Part shown: one piece after another, positions 44,088 through 52,932 of the stretch
Layout: the number at the start of each line of letters is the position of its first letter
Numbering within the stretch: position 1 is the first letter of the stretch
Assembly: GCA_022843585.1 (NCBI GenBank)
Contig: JALHNJ010000009.1
Span: 123,396 to 187,395, forward strand
Source of the DNA: Chitinophagaceae bacterium
Lineage (GTDB): Bacteria > Bacteroidota > Bacteroidia > Chitinophagales > Chitinophagaceae
DNA length: 64,000 bases
Direction of reading: 5' to 3'
The notes under the pieces: model-generated
Told to the model about the DNA's origin: nothing
Database searches by the model: none
The model's input: the letters and a program-made list of their open reading frames with translations, nothing else
Made by a program: the position numbers and the translations under genes

Positions 44088-44555
44088 TTATTTTTTCTCC
44101 ATCACCCCCCTCACCAAATCCATCTCAAAACCCTTCGCTATTAAATAATCCATCGTTTTCTTTTTTCGGATCAAATGCTGTTCATTTTTAAGCGAAGCAT
44201 ATTTTTGGTTGGCTAGTTTTTGCAGTGTTTTTAAATAGTCTTCCTCTTCAATTTGCTTCAATGCTTTTTTGATGCAGTATTCGCTTACCTGCTTTTGTTT
44301 TAGTTCATATTTTATTTTTACCCGGCCCCATTGTTTGATGCGAAATCTTCCTCCCGCATAAGCAATGGCAAACCGTTCTTCGTTCAGGTAATTTTCTTCA
44401 ATAAGGGTGGCAATTATTTCGTCATGCTCTTTTTTCCAAACGCCAAGATTGTATAGCTTCTCCTTCACCTCGGCATGACAGCGTTCCTGGTAAGCACAGT
44501 AATGCTTTAGTTTTTGCAATGCCTGTTCTTTGGTAAGGTATTTTTTATACATCAC
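44088..44555 (-). CDS. recX: RecX-family regulatory protein
   Basis: The 155-residue basic helical protein has the RecX three-helix repeats: ALQKLKHYCAYQERCHAEVKEKLYNLG, then LIEENYLNEERFAIAYAGGRFRIKQWGRVKIKYELKQKQVS. RecX binds RecA filaments and normally limits recombinase activity. Usually the gene is near recA or isolated; here its start overlaps the stop of a trypsin-like protease gene by 4 nt (44552-44555), so it is translated from the protease transcript. recA is not in the window. The family call is confident and the operon context unusual. Confidence 0.88.
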   Translation of the reverse strand: MMYKKYLTKEQALQKLKHYCAYQERCHAEVKEKLYNLGVWKKEHDEIIATLIEENYLNEERFAIAYAGGRFRIKQWGRVKIKYELKQKQVSEYCIKKALKQIEEEDYLKTLQKLANQKYASLKNEQHLIRKKKTMDYLIAKGFEMDLVRGVMEKK

Positions 44556-45655
44556 AGTTCTTCCAGCCGGTCGGTACAGCTGTATTCTGTTTTTAAAAAA
44601 TCATCGTAGTAGTCTGCTTGTTTAAAAAGGTGGCGGAAGGCTTCGGCACCGCCTTCTTTGCTCATATCCAAATCATAAATAATTCGGCTGAGTACAATGT
44701 TTTGTTTTACACAACTTAATACAAGACCATTGGTGCGATAGTTTTCCTGTAACAAGAATTGATACAGCGGTTTGATTTTTGTGGCGTCCGCCGGCATCTG
44801 ACAGAGATAAGCATCGCCGGCTATAAAAAAATTTTCTACGTTGTACGTAACCTTAATTTTGGCAGAACCTTCTTTTACACTCCAGGTATTGATACCGTCT
44901 CTTGCCAGCCGCACATCTTTTCCTAATTCTTTTAGAATTTCTTCGATCTTTTTGGCTGCACCAACGGCTTCCACTTCTTTTTCCGGTATCTCCGGCAGTT
45001 TTACTTCAGTACCACAACTGGGGCAATATTTTTTAGAATCGATATTGACGGTAGTTACTAAATAACCGCAGCTAAAACATCGGGTTGATGCTTGTCCTCT
45101 ATTAGGTAAATACATTTGTAAAGCATCCCGCAGGTAATTAACCGGCAGCGCAAAGCCCAGGTTATCGCCACCACGAATGATGAAGGAGTTGACACCAATT
45201 ACTTCGCCTTTATTATTTACCAACGGGCCGCCACTATTGCCGGGGTTAATGGCTGCATCAATTTGAATAAACTTCAACCCGTCTCTAATTCTATCTACTT
45301 TTGAAATTACTCCTTGCGTTGCAGTATAGTTTAATCCATACGGATGGCCGATAGCCACTACGGCATCGCCATCTTTCATTTCTTCGTAGCGACCTAATCG
45401 TATTTCTGGCAACTCAATATTTAGGGGTGCTTGTAAAAAGGCAAGGTCATGTTTTCTATCCGTGTACCACACTCTCGACAGGGCTTTATCAAATGCTTTA
45501 CCGGCAATTGTTACTTCGGCATTGTCGGCCACCACATGGTCGTTGGTAACAATAAGATCAAACTCTTTTACATAAAATCCCGTGCCGGTGCCACCAGCAG
45601 TTGCAATTTGAATAATTGCTTTTTGGTATTGCTCTATTATTTGTTGCGGATCCAT
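44552..45655 (-). CDS. Trypsin-like (S1C) serine protease fused to a zinc ribbon and YbjN-like domain, no signal peptide
   Basis: The 367 residues start directly with the protease domain (about 5-185), holding the triad His in TNDHVV, Asp in KHDLAF and Ser in GNSGGPL. A zinc ribbon follows (CFSCGY...YCPSCG, about 194-218). The C-terminal YbjN-like domain (about 230-367) has YQFLLQENYRTNG and FKQADYYDDFL. No PDZ domain and no export signal are visible, so it is predicted to be cytoplasmic, unlike DegP/DegQ. It is translationally coupled to recX and lies 100 bp downstream of a second YbjN-like gene. Confidence 0.85.
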   Translation of the reverse strand: MDPQQIIEQYQKAIIQIATAGGTGTGFYVKEFDLIVTNDHVVADNAEVTIAGKAFDKALSRVWYTDRKHDLAFLQAPLNIELPEIRLGRYEEMKDGDAVVAIGHPYGLNYTATQGVISKVDRIRDGLKFIQIDAAINPGNSGGPLVNNKGEVIGVNSFIIRGGDNLGFALPVNYLRDALQMYLPNRGQASTRCFSCGYLVTTVNIDSKKYCPSCGTEVKLPEIPEKEVEAVGAAKKIEEILKELGKDVRLARDGINTWSVKEGSAKIKVTYNVENFFIAGDAYLCQMPADATKIKPLYQFLLQENYRTNGLVLSCVKQNIVLSRIIYDLDMSKEGGAEAFRHLFKQADYYDDFLKTEYSCTDRLEEL

Positions 45656-45755
45656 GTAAATGCTTCGGTTTTTTGGTCTTTGGTTTCTTGTTACTTTAAA
45701 TCGAAACGACTTTTATTATTTAGGGTTCAACTAAAACCACAAACAACAAACTCAT

Positions 45756-47075
45756 TTAGGTGTCCATATTCAAAAATTCAATTTCGTTCGTATATGTCAT
45801 ATCAAAATTTACCAATGTATCGAAACGTAAATTTTGAGTTTTAAAGTCCATGTTGGGATATTTATCTCTCCATTTAGATTGTATTTCTCTTACGCTATCT
45901 ATTATTTCTTCGGAATCAAATTTATTGCGGGCAGCATCGTATGGAATATTGGTATAACCCAACGCTGTAAAAAAGTCGGCGTAGTTAATCTTCATATATA
46001 AATGAAATAATTCGGTTATTACTTTGGGCAAACTGTAAGAGTACTGGCAATACGAAATTCCATACTCCGCAATTTGTGAAGCAATAAACGGATAGTTATT
46101 ATCCCTGTACCAAACCATATTCTGGTTGGCCACATGAATGGAATCACTGACCGCTTTATGCGGCTGCGGTGCAACAATGGAAAAAGTATATTTTGAATGA
46201 AAGAGATAAGTAAAGATCTCTTCTTTGGGTCGTTCTTTTAGTTTTTTAAACTCTTCCAGCATATCCCTGTTCTTTTCCGTAACAGGCCGTTCATCTTTTT
46301 TAAAATAAATGCCCGTTATTTTTTCCAGGTCATGTAATAATTTTCCTTCGGGAGTTATTAAATAATCAATGCGATAAATTAAGGCCAGTAACATATAAGC
46401 AATGCCGCCAGAAAACTTTTCTGCATCCACAGAGGCGGCTGTATCCAACACTTGTTGTATCCATTTTTGCAGGTACTCATATTTTATTTCCTTTTCCTGC
46501 TGCGGAGAGATAATGATATGTTCATTGTCCGCCGTTTGCAGCATGGAGAAATCTTGTACCAGCAAGTCATCTTGCTTGTCGGCTTTAATAGCCAGTTCTT
46601 TTAATCCATAGTATAGTTTACTCGGACTGGCCGCATCAATGCCGCTATCAAACCGCATACATAGGCGATCGTTATCCAATGCAAAACGGCTGTAGTATAA
46701 ATTGAAATTCATTTCCAGCAGGCGGCGCATTACCGGTACCGATGCTTGTGGCATTTTAGCCAGTGTTACTTCTGCTGTTACTCCTTCTTTGGAAATTGTT
46801 CCTCTTACAATTTTAGAACCCTGGTATAATTCAAAGCGGCCTTCGGCACCGTTTCTTTCATATACCACATTTTGTATGGTATCATCCCGCAGGTATTCAA
46901 AAAAGGCATCTATGCTTTCGGGATATTTTTTTTCTTTGTATAGGTTATCCGCATCTGTCCAGCGGTTTACTTTGGCCAGCGGTTTATTATTATCCGAGTA
47001 GCGGCCAAATGGAATTTCCGGACCCGCTTTTGGTACTTCTTTTTTCTTTCCCCAGCCAAATAATTTATTGAGCAT
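45756..47075 (-). CDS. Large conserved protein with YbjN-like domain
   Basis: The 439-residue soluble protein has no signal peptide. The N-terminal tail is rich in Lys and Gly. Residues about 60-190 look YbjN/CesT-like: MRRLLEMNFNLYYSRFALDNDRLCMRF and LKELAIKADKQDDLL, similar to the domain of the neighbouring protease (LLQENY..., KQADYYDDFL). The C-terminal 250 residues are helical and not recognised. The gene is upstream of the protease on the same strand (100-bp gap), so a shared transcript and function, perhaps binding or presenting substrates, is inferred. Confidence 0.65.
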   Translation of the reverse strand: MLNKLFGWGKKKEVPKAGPEIPFGRYSDNNKPLAKVNRWTDADNLYKEKKYPESIDAFFEYLRDDTIQNVVYERNGAEGRFELYQGSKIVRGTISKEGVTAEVTLAKMPQASVPVMRRLLEMNFNLYYSRFALDNDRLCMRFDSGIDAASPSKLYYGLKELAIKADKQDDLLVQDFSMLQTADNEHIIISPQQEKEIKYEYLQKWIQQVLDTAASVDAEKFSGGIAYMLLALIYRIDYLITPEGKLLHDLEKITGIYFKKDERPVTEKNRDMLEEFKKLKERPKEEIFTYLFHSKYTFSIVAPQPHKAVSDSIHVANQNMVWYRDNNYPFIASQIAEYGISYCQYSYSLPKVITELFHLYMKINYADFFTALGYTNIPYDAARNKFDSEEIIDSVREIQSKWRDKYPNMDFKTQNLRFDTLVNFDMTYTNEIEFLNMDT

Positions 47076-47325
47076 TGTAAGGTTTTGTGGAAAGGCAATA
47101 TACTAAAAAGCTTCAGTTTCGAACTTTATGTTGAGCGTTTAGAATTCGGCTTGTCAGATTATAGATTCTTCGCTTGGATAAAGGAGGCCCGCAAAATGCT
47201 GAGTAGTGGACAGAACCCTGAAGAGTGCGACGCAACAGCGGTTGATAGTAGTAATGCAGCCGGTATCCAAAATATTTAACCCTTTTTCGTCCCGTTTTAA
47301 GTGTTGGCTGTAAAGCAAAAATCAG
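47076..47325. other. Intergenic region before dnaN without a convincing gene
   Basis: This stretch holds reading frames on both strands that look like chance. It includes a GC-richer part (about 47180-47275) with a GAGTGCGACGCAAC-type segment that resembles dispersed repeat remnants in related genomes. No hairpin or RNA gene could be assigned by eye. Confidence 0.4.
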
Positions 47326-47333
47326 TAGTTTCG
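47326..47333 (+). promoter_or_regulatory. Candidate -7 box TAGTTTCG of dnaN
   Basis: It matches TAnnTTTG at all but one position, 18 nt before ATG 47352. A GTTG at 47303-47306, 19 bp further upstream, could be the -33 element. Confidence 0.4.
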
Positions 47334-47351
47334 CCACATTCAATTATTAAT

Positions 47352-48467
47352 ATGAAGTTCATAGCATCCTCGTCCTCGTTGCTGAAACAATTGCAGCATA
47401 TCTCCGGTGTTATTAATGCTAACACGGTGCTTCCGATCCTGGAAGATTTTTTGTTTGAGGTTGAAAAAAATAAACTGACCGTAGTGGCGACCGACCTGGA
47501 AACCGTAATGCGGGTACAGTTGGATATTGAAGCCAAAGACAGTGGCAAAGTTTGTATTCCGGCTAAGATCCTGATGGACTCGTTGAAGAATATTGCTGAT
47601 CAGCCACTCACTTTCAACATCGATAAAAATTTTGCGGTGGAAATTACCAGTGATAATGGTAAGTATAAAGTGATGGGTGAAAACCCGGACAACTTTCCGA
47701 AAGAACCAGCGGCTGATGATACTACTTCTTTTACTATGACCGCTTCGGCATTAGTAACCGCTATAAGCAAAACATTATTTGCTACCAGCAATGATGATTT
47801 GCGTCCGGCAATGACAGGTGTTTTCTTTGAATTGGATAAAAAAGGTTTTCAATGTGTGGCTACCGATGCTCACCGGTTGGTTCGTTATAAAAGAACGGAT
47901 GTTAAATGTCCAAAAGCGGATTCATTCATCGTTCCCCGTAAACCATTGAACCTGGTGAAAACGGCGATTCCATCTTCAGAAGATGAAATTACGATCAGCT
48001 ATAACAGCAATCACTTGTTTATAAAACACGGCACTACGCAAATGAGTTGCCGGTTGATCGATGCCCGTTTCCCGGATTATAAAGTGGTAATACCTGCAGA
48101 TAATCCTTACCGCTTAACGGTAAATAAAAATGATTTTCAAAGTGCCTTACGTCGTGTTAGTGTATTTAGTAATAAGAGTACTAACCAGGTGGCGTTGAGT
48201 ATTAGCGGAAGCGAATTACAATTAGCGGCGCAAGATGTAGACTTTAGTTTTGAAGGAAATGAAAGAATGAAATGCCAGTATAATGGCGAAGATCTGATGA
48301 TCGCCTTCAATGCCCGTTTCTTAATTGAAATGTTGAATGCGGCTGATAGCGATGATATCAATATGGAACTTTCTACACCAACCAAAGCTGGTATTATTAA
48401 ACCCACTGACCTGGATGATAATGAAGAGTTGTTGATGCTGGTGATGCCGTTGATGCTAAACCAATAA
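47352..48467 (+). CDS. dnaN: DNA polymerase III beta subunit (sliding clamp)
   Basis: The start is ATG 47352 (MKFIASSSSLLKQLQ; 371 aa, the usual length). An upstream in-frame start would add 17 residues that run through the promoter. It shows the three clamp repeats, with motifs LPILEDFLFEVEKNKLTVVATDLE in the first and ATDAHRLVRYKR in the second, and the conserved C-terminal end (LLMLVMPLML, usually 'vvMPMr'). It forms the ring that tethers replicative polymerase to DNA. dnaN stands alone here, about 14 kb from the proposed origin, and is not linked to dnaA as it is in many other phyla. Confidence 0.96.
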   Translation: MKFIASSSSLLKQLQHISGVINANTVLPILEDFLFEVEKNKLTVVATDLETVMRVQLDIEAKDSGKVCIPAKILMDSLKNIADQPLTFNIDKNFAVEITSDNGKYKVMGENPDNFPKEPAADDTTSFTMTASALVTAISKTLFATSNDDLRPAMTGVFFELDKKGFQCVATDAHRLVRYKRTDVKCPKADSFIVPRKPLNLVKTAIPSSEDEITISYNSNHLFIKHGTTQMSCRLIDARFPDYKVVIPADNPYRLTVNKNDFQSALRRVSVFSNKSTNQVALSISGSELQLAAQDVDFSFEGNERMKCQYNGEDLMIAFNARFLIEMLNAADSDDINMELSTPTKAGIIKPTDLDDNEELLMLVMPLMLNQ

Positions 48468-48506
48468 AGACCATTGATTGCGCAGATTAAAATGATTTTA
48501 ATGATA

Positions 48507-48540
48507 AAGAAGCTTACAATATTTGTGAGCTTCTTTTTTT
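48507..48540 (+). terminator. Rho-independent terminator of dnaN
   Basis: An 11-bp stem (48507-48517 with 48525-48535, one G-U) and T-run lie after dnaN. It overlaps the stop codon of the convergent membrane-protein gene. Confidence 0.88.
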
Positions 48541-49203
48541 ATACACTTGTTTTTGTGTATGGCGGAAAATGAGCCATTCAGCAACAACTAAATTTCCAAC
48601 CCAGCCTACCCATGCTACAACCCGGTACACATCCATTGGTGGAAGAGTGACGGTGTTGGTGATCGCATATTTCCAGGCTCTTAGTGTGATGGCAGATAAA
48701 GTAAGAGCATAGCTTCTTATCATGTAATTGCGATGGGCTTTAAAATTCTTTTGCCTCGCTTTTATTAATGCCATGGCTGTAAAGTATATCCATAACACAG
48801 CTAATAATACAAATGCTATTCTTGACCATAACCCACCATTGGCATAAAAACCCATCAGCAATCCTGCAGGACCAGTTATTAATAATACATCCACCACATA
48901 AATGTAGCCGAGTGTTCGGTGTAGCTTTGGTTGGTTTCTTTGTATTGCTTTTGAAAACTGGGTAAACCCCGCAAACAATACCCACATACTGGCATAAACA
49001 TGAATGAAGAAGGCGATACGCCACTGATCAATATGTATATAGTGCTGTTTGATGCGTAAAAAGCCAACATCCGTATTATAGGGAATATAGGCCATTGTAA
49101 TAGAGGCCATCAGCCAGCAAAAAAAAGCCAGTGTTATCAACAATGCTACATTTATGGTATTTGTACGACTGATTATTTGTGCTAATTTTAAGAGAGTAAT
49201 CAA
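48514..49203 (-). CDS. DUF2306 domain-containing membrane protein
   Basis: The 229-residue protein has six to seven membrane helices. Conserved parts are HRTLGYIYVVDVLL and KAHRNYMIRSYALTLSAITLRAWK, with the paired histidines in membrane-adjacent positions seen in DUF2306. The family is bacterial, inner-membrane and uncharacterised; its His pattern has suggested haem or redox roles, which is speculation. It is convergent with dnaN and divergent from the YARHG lipoprotein gene with 30 bp between start codons. Confidence 0.8.
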   Translation of the reverse strand: MITLLKLAQIISRTNTINVALLITLAFFCWLMASITMAYIPYNTDVGFLRIKQHYIHIDQWRIAFFIHVYASMWVLFAGFTQFSKAIQRNQPKLHRTLGYIYVVDVLLITGPAGLLMGFYANGGLWSRIAFVLLAVLWIYFTAMALIKARQKNFKAHRNYMIRSYALTLSAITLRAWKYAITNTVTLPPMDVYRVVAWVGWVGNLVVAEWLIFRHTQKQVYKKRSSQIL

Positions 49204-49233
49204 ACCAACCTTCCCAAAATTAAACCTTTCATT

Positions 49234-49998
49234 ATGAGAAATTTTCTGTCACTCCTTTTTTCAGGTTTATTGTTTTTTTCCTGCAACAATGAAAAGACAA
49301 AGTCAGCAGTTGAAACTAAAGAAACTCCTGATGAGGTTCCTGTTGAAACGATTGCCAAGCAGGTATCGGTGCCCGTAGTAGCTGACCCGAATGAAAAATT
49401 ACTGGGCTCTTACGTGGGGCCTTTTGGTAGAAACAAAATCACTTTTTTAATAACTAAAATTGCTGGTGATTCTGTAGTGGGCAGAACGATCGTTGGCGGA
49501 AACGACCGTCCTTTCTATGGCACTTTTAAAAAAGATGGCAGCTTTTATTTTTTTAATGGCAAAGAACCGGGAGATCATAAAGATGACGGAGTATTTGATT
49601 TTGTGATTGATGAGAATGAGTTGGATATATTATATGGCGGATGGAAACCGTATGCAAAAGGCCGCCCCGAAAAAGAATACAACCTGCAACGTAAAAAATT
49701 TCAATATCGTACCGATGTAGGCGATTATCCACAGGCATCTCAACGATTATTAAAACCCGAAGATGTAGAAAATGAAATGAAAGAAGACTTGGAGTTTATG
49801 CGCAATGAGATCTTTGCCCGTCATGGTTTTTGTTTTAATAAACGGCATTTGCGTCAGCAGTTTGAAATGCAGGAGTGGTATGTACCTAATACGGTAGATA
49901 TAAAAGGTTTTTTGACCGAAATTGAAAAGAAAAATATTGCCATGATCAAGCGGTACGAAAAATATGCGGATGAGTATGGAGATGAATATGGCCGTTAA
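49234..49998 (+). CDS. YARHG domain lipoprotein
   Basis: The 254-residue protein has lipobox LFFSC (Cys17). Residues about 55-150 are a beta-rich domain (GSYVGPFGRNKITFLITKI). The YARHG domain lies near the C-terminus (about 175-245), with FMRNEIFARHGFCFNKRHLRQQFEMQEWY, matching the N-E-I-x-A-R-H-G core. YARHG domains are extracellular and probably bind peptidoglycan or proteins. The gene is followed after 12 bp by a DUF2007 protein gene, so they form a small operon. Confidence 0.88.
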   Translation: MRNFLSLLFSGLLFFSCNNEKTKSAVETKETPDEVPVETIAKQVSVPVVADPNEKLLGSYVGPFGRNKITFLITKIAGDSVVGRTIVGGNDRPFYGTFKKDGSFYFFNGKEPGDHKDDGVFDFVIDENELDILYGGWKPYAKGRPEKEYNLQRKKFQYRTDVGDYPQASQRLLKPEDVENEMKEDLEFMRNEIFARHGFCFNKRHLRQQFEMQEWYVPNTVDIKGFLTEIEKKNIAMIKRYEKYADEYGDEYGR

Positions 49999-50010
49999 TA
50001 AAAAAATACT

Positions 50011-50418
50011 ATGAAATTTGTACCCGTTTGGACTTATAATGATTATGTATCGGCACATATTGCCATGGGCCGGCTAGAAGAAGATGGTTTTAAATGCTGG
50101 CTAAAAGATGAGAATACAGTTACTATTGACCCGATACTTACCAATGCGGTTGGTGGTATTAAGTTAATGGTGGAAGAAACGGAAGCTCAAAAAGCGGTTG
50201 ATATTTTAATGCAATTACAACAGGAACACAAAGCCAAAATTACTTGTCCCACATGCGGCTCACATAATATTGAAGTCGTAAGCACTCCCCGCAAGGCGTC
50301 TAACTGGGCCAGTGCGGTTATTGGCTTTTTGTTCACCAGTTTCGCCATGCCAGTTGAAACGGTGAATCACTGTTTTGACTGTGGAAATGAATTTGCAGAG
50401 GAAATGTTAGAAAATTAA
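50011..50418 (+). CDS. DUF2007 domain protein with zinc ribbon
   Basis: The 135-residue protein starts with a DUF2007 (GlnB-like fold 'putative signal transducing') domain, about residues 3-72 (AHIAMGRLEEDGFKCWLKDENTV, GGIKLMVEETEAQKAVDIL). It ends with a zinc ribbon made of CPTCG (about 79-83) and CFDCG (about 121-125), with a hydrophobic stretch between them. It is cytoplasmic or peripheral. The role is unknown; DUF2007 proteins are thought to bind ligands or proteins. It is co-transcribed with the YARHG gene. Confidence 0.88.
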   Translation: MKFVPVWTYNDYVSAHIAMGRLEEDGFKCWLKDENTVTIDPILTNAVGGIKLMVEETEAQKAVDILMQLQQEHKAKITCPTCGSHNIEVVSTPRKASNWASAVIGFLFTSFAMPVETVNHCFDCGNEFAEEMLEN

Positions 50419-50474
50419 ACAGCGGATAAATCTGTTCTTTTTCCTTCGTACCTTTTATCTGAAATTAACTAACG

Positions 50475-51299
50475 ATGTGGGATAGTATTATTAATTATTT
50501 CCAAACCCTTGAACAACGACCCCTGGAGCGAATGGCCATTCTCGTTGGTGGATTATTGTTTTTCTGGATCATCGAAGGTGCTATACCGCTAATTTCTCTC
50601 CGCTATAAAAAAAGTAAGCTCCGCCACGCCGGTGTAAATTTTGTTTTCACCGTTATTCATCTTATCGTTCATACGGGTCTTGCAATATTCATTATTCTGC
50701 TATCCGATTGGTGTTTACACAATGGGTTTGGTTTGGTATATTGGTTTAATGCCAAAGTGTTGTTTACTGTTATTATTGGTGTGCTGGCATTAGACTTCAG
50801 CAGTTGGCTGGTGCATTTGGTAATGCATAAAGTTCCGTTGCTGTGGCGTTTCCATTTGGTTCATCATAGCGATACCAATGTAGATGTAACAACTGGTTTG
50901 CGCCATCATCCCGGTGATAGTTTGTTAAGAGGTATCTTCTTTATCATTTTTATTTTCATTTCCGGGGCACCAATGTATAGTGTAATGATTTATCAAACAC
51001 TGGTGGTTATTGCTACTGCTTTTACTCATGCAAATATTAGTCTGCCCAAAAAATTAGATGCTGCACTGAGTTATGTTCTCATTTCTCCCAATATGCATAA
51101 AGTACATCACCATTGGAAACAGCCCTATACAGATACAAATTATGGTGCTGTGTTTTCCATTTGGGACAGGTTGCTGGGAACTTTTGGAAAATTAGATACC
51201 AAAGAGATTCGCTATGGTCTCGATCGTTATTATCCAGCTGAAAAAGATGAAGATGTTATGAGCTTACTTAAAAAGCCTTTTCAAAAATTAGATCCCTGA
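50475..51299 (+). CDS. Sterol desaturase / fatty acid hydroxylase family protein
   Basis: The 274-residue membrane protein has four to five helices and the eight-histidine di-iron pattern: HLVMH (about 114-118), HLVHHSD (about 128-134), an upstream LRHHPGD and the C-terminal HKVHHHW. These bind a non-haem di-iron centre that hydroxylates or desaturates lipids. In Bacteroidota, members act on fatty acids, sphingolipids or carotenoids; the substrate cannot be told. It lies 56 bp after the DUF2007 gene on the same strand. Confidence 0.88.
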   Translation: MWDSIINYFQTLEQRPLERMAILVGGLLFFWIIEGAIPLISLRYKKSKLRHAGVNFVFTVIHLIVHTGLAIFIILLSDWCLHNGFGLVYWFNAKVLFTVIIGVLALDFSSWLVHLVMHKVPLLWRFHLVHHSDTNVDVTTGLRHHPGDSLLRGIFFIIFIFISGAPMYSVMIYQTLVVIATAFTHANISLPKKLDAALSYVLISPNMHKVHHHWKQPYTDTNYGAVFSIWDRLLGTFGKLDTKEIRYGLDRYYPAEKDEDVMSLLKKPFQKLDP

Positions 51300-51320
51300 T
51301 CAATTCTTTAAGTCTAGTAT

Positions 51321-52097
51321 ATGAAGAATTTCTTTTTACTCGTTCTTATTGCTATTTCAATAAGGAGTTCTGCCCAGGTAGCTAACGATGTTATGTATGT
51401 AGCTGCCAAATCTGGTTTAAGCATTCGTGAAAATCCTGACGCTGGTGCTAAGGTGCTTGATAAAATTCCTTATGGAACAAAAGTTAGTTTGATAGATGAA
51501 GATGGTGGTTGGAAAGAAATTATTACTGAAGGATTGACGGGATATTGGAGAAAAGTGAAGTTCAATAACAAGACGGGTTATATTGTAGACAGTTATTTGT
51601 TTCCCTGGCCGCCACCAAAATTGACGACTGTAAAAGATATGAAACAATACCTGGCGCAGGCGACTACTCTTTTTGGCCAAAAATTAGTAATTCGTTCCGG
51701 AAAAACAGCCGAGATGACCGAAAGCGGATGGGAGTTAAAGAAGCAGCTTTATAAAAATGGAGCTGAACATCATGAATTCAACGGATATGAATATGGTTCC
51801 GATACTTATTTTTTACCCGGCTTTGGTTTGCAGCAAGGTTTTTTATTATGCCGGCTTATTCCAGAATTCAAGGAAGTGTTTGGAGAAAAAGATGAATTTC
51901 CTACGATTAGCAAAAAATTTAAGAAAGGAGAAAGGGAATATGATATAGAAGTACGCAAAAGAGTGGAAGAAGCAGAGTATGCCGGACCGTTTTCTATTGA
52001 GAAGATAAGAATTGGATTTGAAGAGGGTGCATATTATGAGTTTGAAATGTATATGCTGGAAAATCAGTTAGTCATTTCTTTCGGTGCAGGATTGTAA
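51321..52097 (+). CDS. Exported SH3b domain protein
   Basis: The 258-residue protein has a signal peptide ending RSSAQ. Residues about 25-95 form a bacterial SH3 domain (YVAAKSGLSIRENPDAGAKVLDKIPYGTKVSL... GYIVDSYLF). The remaining 160 residues are a domain of unknown function with many charged residues. SH3b domains bind peptidoglycan or peptides in the periplasm. The gene is 21 bp after the desaturase gene and its stop codon is part of the kdsB promoter box. Confidence 0.82.
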   Translation: MKNFFLLVLIAISIRSSAQVANDVMYVAAKSGLSIRENPDAGAKVLDKIPYGTKVSLIDEDGGWKEIITEGLTGYWRKVKFNNKTGYIVDSYLFPWPPPKLTTVKDMKQYLAQATTLFGQKLVIRSGKTAEMTESGWELKKQLYKNGAEHHEFNGYEYGSDTYFLPGFGLQQGFLLCRLIPEFKEVFGEKDEFPTISKKFKKGEREYDIEVRKRVEEAEYAGPFSIEKIRIGFEEGAYYEFEMYMLENQLVISFGAGL

Positions 52098-52102
52098 TTT
52101 TG
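52095..52102 (+). promoter_or_regulatory. -7 promoter box TAATTTTG, 4 nt before the kdsB start
   Basis: This is an exact TAnnTTTG match whose first three bases are the stop codon of the SH3b gene. It would place the kdsB transcript start at or next to ATG 52107. Confidence 0.45.
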
Positions 52103-52106
52103 CTGC

Positions 52107-52823
52107 ATGAAGAAAGTCGCCATGATACCGGCCCGCTACGCTGCCACCAGGTTTCCGGCCAAGCTTATGCAGTTACTGGGAGAAAAAACTGTTATCCGTC
52201 ATACCTATGATGCTACAATAGCTACTGGTCTTTTTGATGAGGTGGTGGTAGTTACCGACAGCGATATTATTTATGCAGAAATTACCAATGCCGGGGGCCA
52301 TGCAGTAATGAGCATCAACGAACATGAAAGTGGCAGCGATAGAATTGCAGAAGCAGCAGTTGATATGGATGTTGATATTATTGTCAATGTGCAGGGTGAT
52401 ACGCCTTTTGTAAAACGAGAGCCGTTAGAAAAATTATTAGCTCAGTTTAACAATGATACCGTGCAGGTGGCATCAATGATGCAGGTGTTAACCGACCGCA
52501 ACGACATCATGGACCCCAACTTTGTAAAAGTGGCGGTTGATAAAAATATGAATTCGTTGTTCTTTAGTCGCTCTGTTATTCCCTATCCCAGAGACAAAAA
52601 CTTTCCTACTACGTATTATGAACATATTGGTGTATATGCTTTCCGTAAACAGGCCTTAATGAATTTTACACAATGGCCGGTTACTCCCCTGGAAGCCGCT
52701 GAAAAAATTGAGTGTCTCCGCTATTTGGAAAATGGTATTCCTCTTCGCATGATCGTAGTGGATTATATGGGAGTGGAGATCGACACTCCGGAGGATTTGG
52801 AAAAGGCGGCAAAATTGCTGTAA
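52107..52823 (+). CDS. kdsB: 3-deoxy-manno-octulosonate cytidylyltransferase
   Basis: The 238 residues show the CMP-Kdo synthetase pattern: [15 protein letters not shown] at the N-terminus (CTP-binding P-loop-like), the SGSDRIAEA and [19 protein letters not shown] segments, and [17 protein letters not shown]. It activates Kdo (or 8-amino-Kdo) with CTP for lipopolysaccharide core synthesis in the cytoplasm. The next gene is a KdnB-like Kdo oxidase, 110 bp downstream, so the true substrate may be 8-amino-Kdo, as in Shewanella. Confidence 0.94.
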   Translation: MKKVAMIPARYAATRFPAKLMQLLGEKTVIRHTYDATIATGLFDEVVVVTDSDIIYAEITNAGGHAVMSINEHESGSDRIAEAAVDMDVDIIVNVQGDTPFVKREPLEKLLAQFNNDTVQVASMMQVLTDRNDIMDPNFVKVAVDKNMNSLFFSRSVIPYPRDKNFPTTYYEHIGVYAFRKQALMNFTQWPVTPLEAAEKIECLRYLENGIPLRMIVVDYMGVEIDTPEDLEKAAKLL

Positions 52824-52880
52824 GAGATTCGCTAAACCACTATTACTTAAAAAATGGTATTCAGCGATTGGTGCTATAAC

Positions 52881-52924
52881 TTTGGGCACTCTGTGCAAAG
52901 GGCTTTGTGTTCTTTGTGGTAAAA
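52881..52924. repeat. Partial REP-like sequence before kdnB
   Basis: A TTTGTG/CTTTGTGG-rich stretch of the kind that forms half of dispersed repeats in related genomes. Translating through it gives a spurious Cys-rich N-terminal extension of the next gene. Confidence 0.4.
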
Positions 52925-52932
52925 AACAACTC

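Noticed and set aside
47085..47343. Small frames on both strands upstream of dnaN
   Set aside because: They overlap each other in the repeat-remnant region and show no protein-like conservation.
47301..47351. Upstream start of dnaN adding 17 residues
   Set aside because: DnaN proteins begin as MKF-like; the extension runs through the promoter candidate.
52882..52932. 17-residue extension of kdnB (Cys-rich)
   Set aside because: It is encoded by a REP-like stretch; ATG 52933 gives the family N-terminus.
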